Positions 62,992 through 64,000 of a stretch of DNA of 64,000 nt are shown in pieces. This DNA comes from an uncultured Bacteroidales bacterium. Its GTDB lineage: Bacteria; Bacteroidota; Bacteroidia; Bacteroidales; WCHB1-69. The notes beneath the pieces were generated by a model. That model did not search any database, was not told where the DNA came from, and saw nothing but the letters and a program-made list of their open reading frames with translations. Positions within the stretch are counted from its first letter, which is position 1. Every line of letters begins with the position of its first letter. Made by a program: the position numbers and the translations under genes. Location of the stretch: NCBI GenBank assembly GCA_937949745.1, contig CALECM010000073.1, positions 21,100-85,099 of the forward strand. Direction: 5' to 3'.

Positions 62992-64000
62992 ATGCGTTTT
63001 ATTTTCCTGTTTTTTTCTTTAATGGTCTCATTGGGCCCGATCCTGAGGGCACAAAGAGCAGATATTTCCGATACACTTTCTTCCCCTGTGATTGTGGATG
63101 TGGGTGGTACATTTTATTCCACGCCGATCAAGACCTGTGATAATAATGTGGTTATCGCTTCCCATAATAAAAAGATGTTTCTCTTCAATTGTGAAGGGGA
63201 AAAAATCAATAGTTTCCGAACTCCGGGATGGATCCATGCCACGCCTACTCAATTGTCGGATAAATCGATAAGCATCGGTTGCTATGACGGTCATTTTTAT
63301 TTTTTTGATAAAGACGGACATTTTGTAAAAAAAATAAAGCCTCAGGGTTTCATTTTTACCGAACCTGTTGAAATAGGAAATTATATTGCTTTCGGGAATA
63401 ACAGGGGTAAAGTCGTATTTTACGATCGTCATGCTGACGAACTTTCATATACCAAACTGAAGGGAATTGTGCACGGATCTCCTATGGTTACTTCCGATTC
63501 GCTTTTGGTTATAGGTTCTACAAACGGAAAACTGGCATTTATCAATGCCGACCGGGAAATCGTCCGCGTTTTTAAGACGGATGGCTGGATCATGCATTCC
63601 AAACCTTTGGAAACTTTTGACCGATCGGTGATCGTGGGCTCATACGATAAGCATTTATATGCTTTGGATAATTCGGGCGAATTAAAATGGAAATACAAGA
63701 CGGAAGGCGCGATCCATGCTTCTCCGATCCAAATGGGGGACAGTACCATTATTTTCGGTTCTTTTGACGGGTATATCTATCTTCTGGATCAATACGGGGA
63801 TTTGAAACACAAAATCCAAACGGGGAAAAAAGTAGTCTCTTCTCCCGCCAGGATGAACGATACTGTTGCCGTGATCGGCTCTTACGACAAATATCTTTAT
63901 TTTATCAATACGGCCGGTGAAATCCTCGGTAAGTATTATGCCGGCGGAAAAATATTCTCTTCGCCTATCGTGCTTTCCTGTGGAACGGTTTTTTGCAGTA
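62992..64000 (+). CDS. Secreted PQQ-like beta-propeller protein (3' end outside window)
   Basis: 336 codons are visible and the frame is open to the window edge. A signal peptide (MRFIFLFFSLMVSLGPILRA) is followed by repeated blades of about 40 residues with the pattern xHxSPxxxxxxxxxGSxDxxxYxxxxxG: IGCYDGHFYFFDKDG, VGSYDKHLYALDNSG, FGSFDGYIYLLDQYG, IGSYDKYLYFINTAG. The G-S-x-D-x-x-x-Y core is that of PQQ-like/WD-type propellers. It is probably a periplasmic or surface binding scaffold; no quinone-ligand set can be recognised, so dehydrogenase activity is not claimed. Confidence 0.8.
   Translation, partial: MRFIFLFFSLMVSLGPILRAQRADISDTLSSPVIVDVGGTFYSTPIKTCDNNVVIASHNKKMFLFNCEGEKINSFRTPGWIHATPTQLSDKSISIGCYDGHFYFFDKDGHFVKKIKPQGFIFTEPVEIGNYIAFGNNRGKVVFYDRHADELSYTKLKGIVHGSPMVTSDSLLVIGSTNGKLAFINADREIVRVFKTDGWIMHSKPLETFDRSVIVGSYDKHLYALDNSGELKWKYKTEGAIHASPIQMGDSTIIFGSFDGYIYLLDQYGDLKHKIQTGKKVVSSPARMNDTVAVIGSYDKYLYFINTAGEILGKYYAGGKIFSSPIVLSCGTVFCS

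Overview
This window reads as a chromosome segment of an anaerobic member of the Bacteroidetes, most likely Bacteroidales. Three things point there: transcription units preceded by the Bacteroidetes -7 element TAnnTTTG with no clear Shine-Dalgarno; phylum-typical genes (a Rho with a long N-terminal extension, a NagB-deacetylase fusion, GldA-type ATPase, PepSY-like proteins, DUF4292); and proteins carrying type 9 secretion C-terminal domains. Nearly all is ordinary, densely packed chromosome. I see no phage, insertion sequence or CRISPR array. One tRNA is present (Leu, anticodon CAG).

Layout. 1-14.6 kb: truncated short-chain dehydrogenase, TGS-containing uridine-kinase-like protein, flavin reductase, phospholipase-D-type synthase, NagB-LmbE fusion, a large beta-propeller/beta-barrel surface protein, a lone GldA-like ATPase, Rho, an outer-membrane protein and dihydrolipoyl dehydrogenase. 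14.8-19 kb: two small conserved proteins and two peptidases (PepC, PepT). 19-21.3 kb: a tandemly duplicated porin-like gene embedded in intergenic hairpin repeats. 21.3-29.7 kb: the metabolic centrepiece, the redox repressor Rex followed by a three-subunit NAD-linked [FeFe] hydrogenase (HydC-, HydB- and HydA-like), then a separate unit with a second, divergent [FeFe]-hydrogenase-like protein carrying a PAS domain and a SpoIIE/PP2C-type phosphatase. 29.7-34 kb: RecF, ABC-F ATPase, RsmE, lipoprotein. 34-45 kb: repeats, ferritin, phosphofructokinase, a type B T9SS cargo protein, subtilase, zinc ribbon, a CDF-KdsD-QueG-DUF4292 operon, M28 peptidase and RsmI. 45-51 kb: two PepSY-like proteins, tRNA-Leu, Nif3-like and zinc-ribbon pair, TauE/SafE permease and a BamE-like lipoprotein. 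51.4-64 kb: GAPDH, PriA, a periplasmic-binding-fold protein, two GNAT paralogues, an aminotransferase, a C10 protease with a T9SS type A tail, YitT, nitroreductase and the start of a beta-propeller protein.

The genes suggest a fermentative lifestyle: glycolysis (PfkA, GAPDH) makes NADH, Rex senses the NADH/NAD ratio, and the HydABC-type hydrogenase can dispose of reductant as H2. The PAS-containing hydrogenase homologue next to a phosphatase looks like a sensory module reporting H2 or redox state to an unknown phosphoprotein. No hydrogenase maturases (HydE, HydF, HydG) are in the window.

The observations most worth following are the sensory hydrogenase/phosphatase pair with a long inverted repeat upstream; a dyad over the rex promoter; a hairpin repeat family with a constant 11-nt loop and covarying stems; and a Rho whose first 250 residues are disordered and lack the usual helical N-domain.
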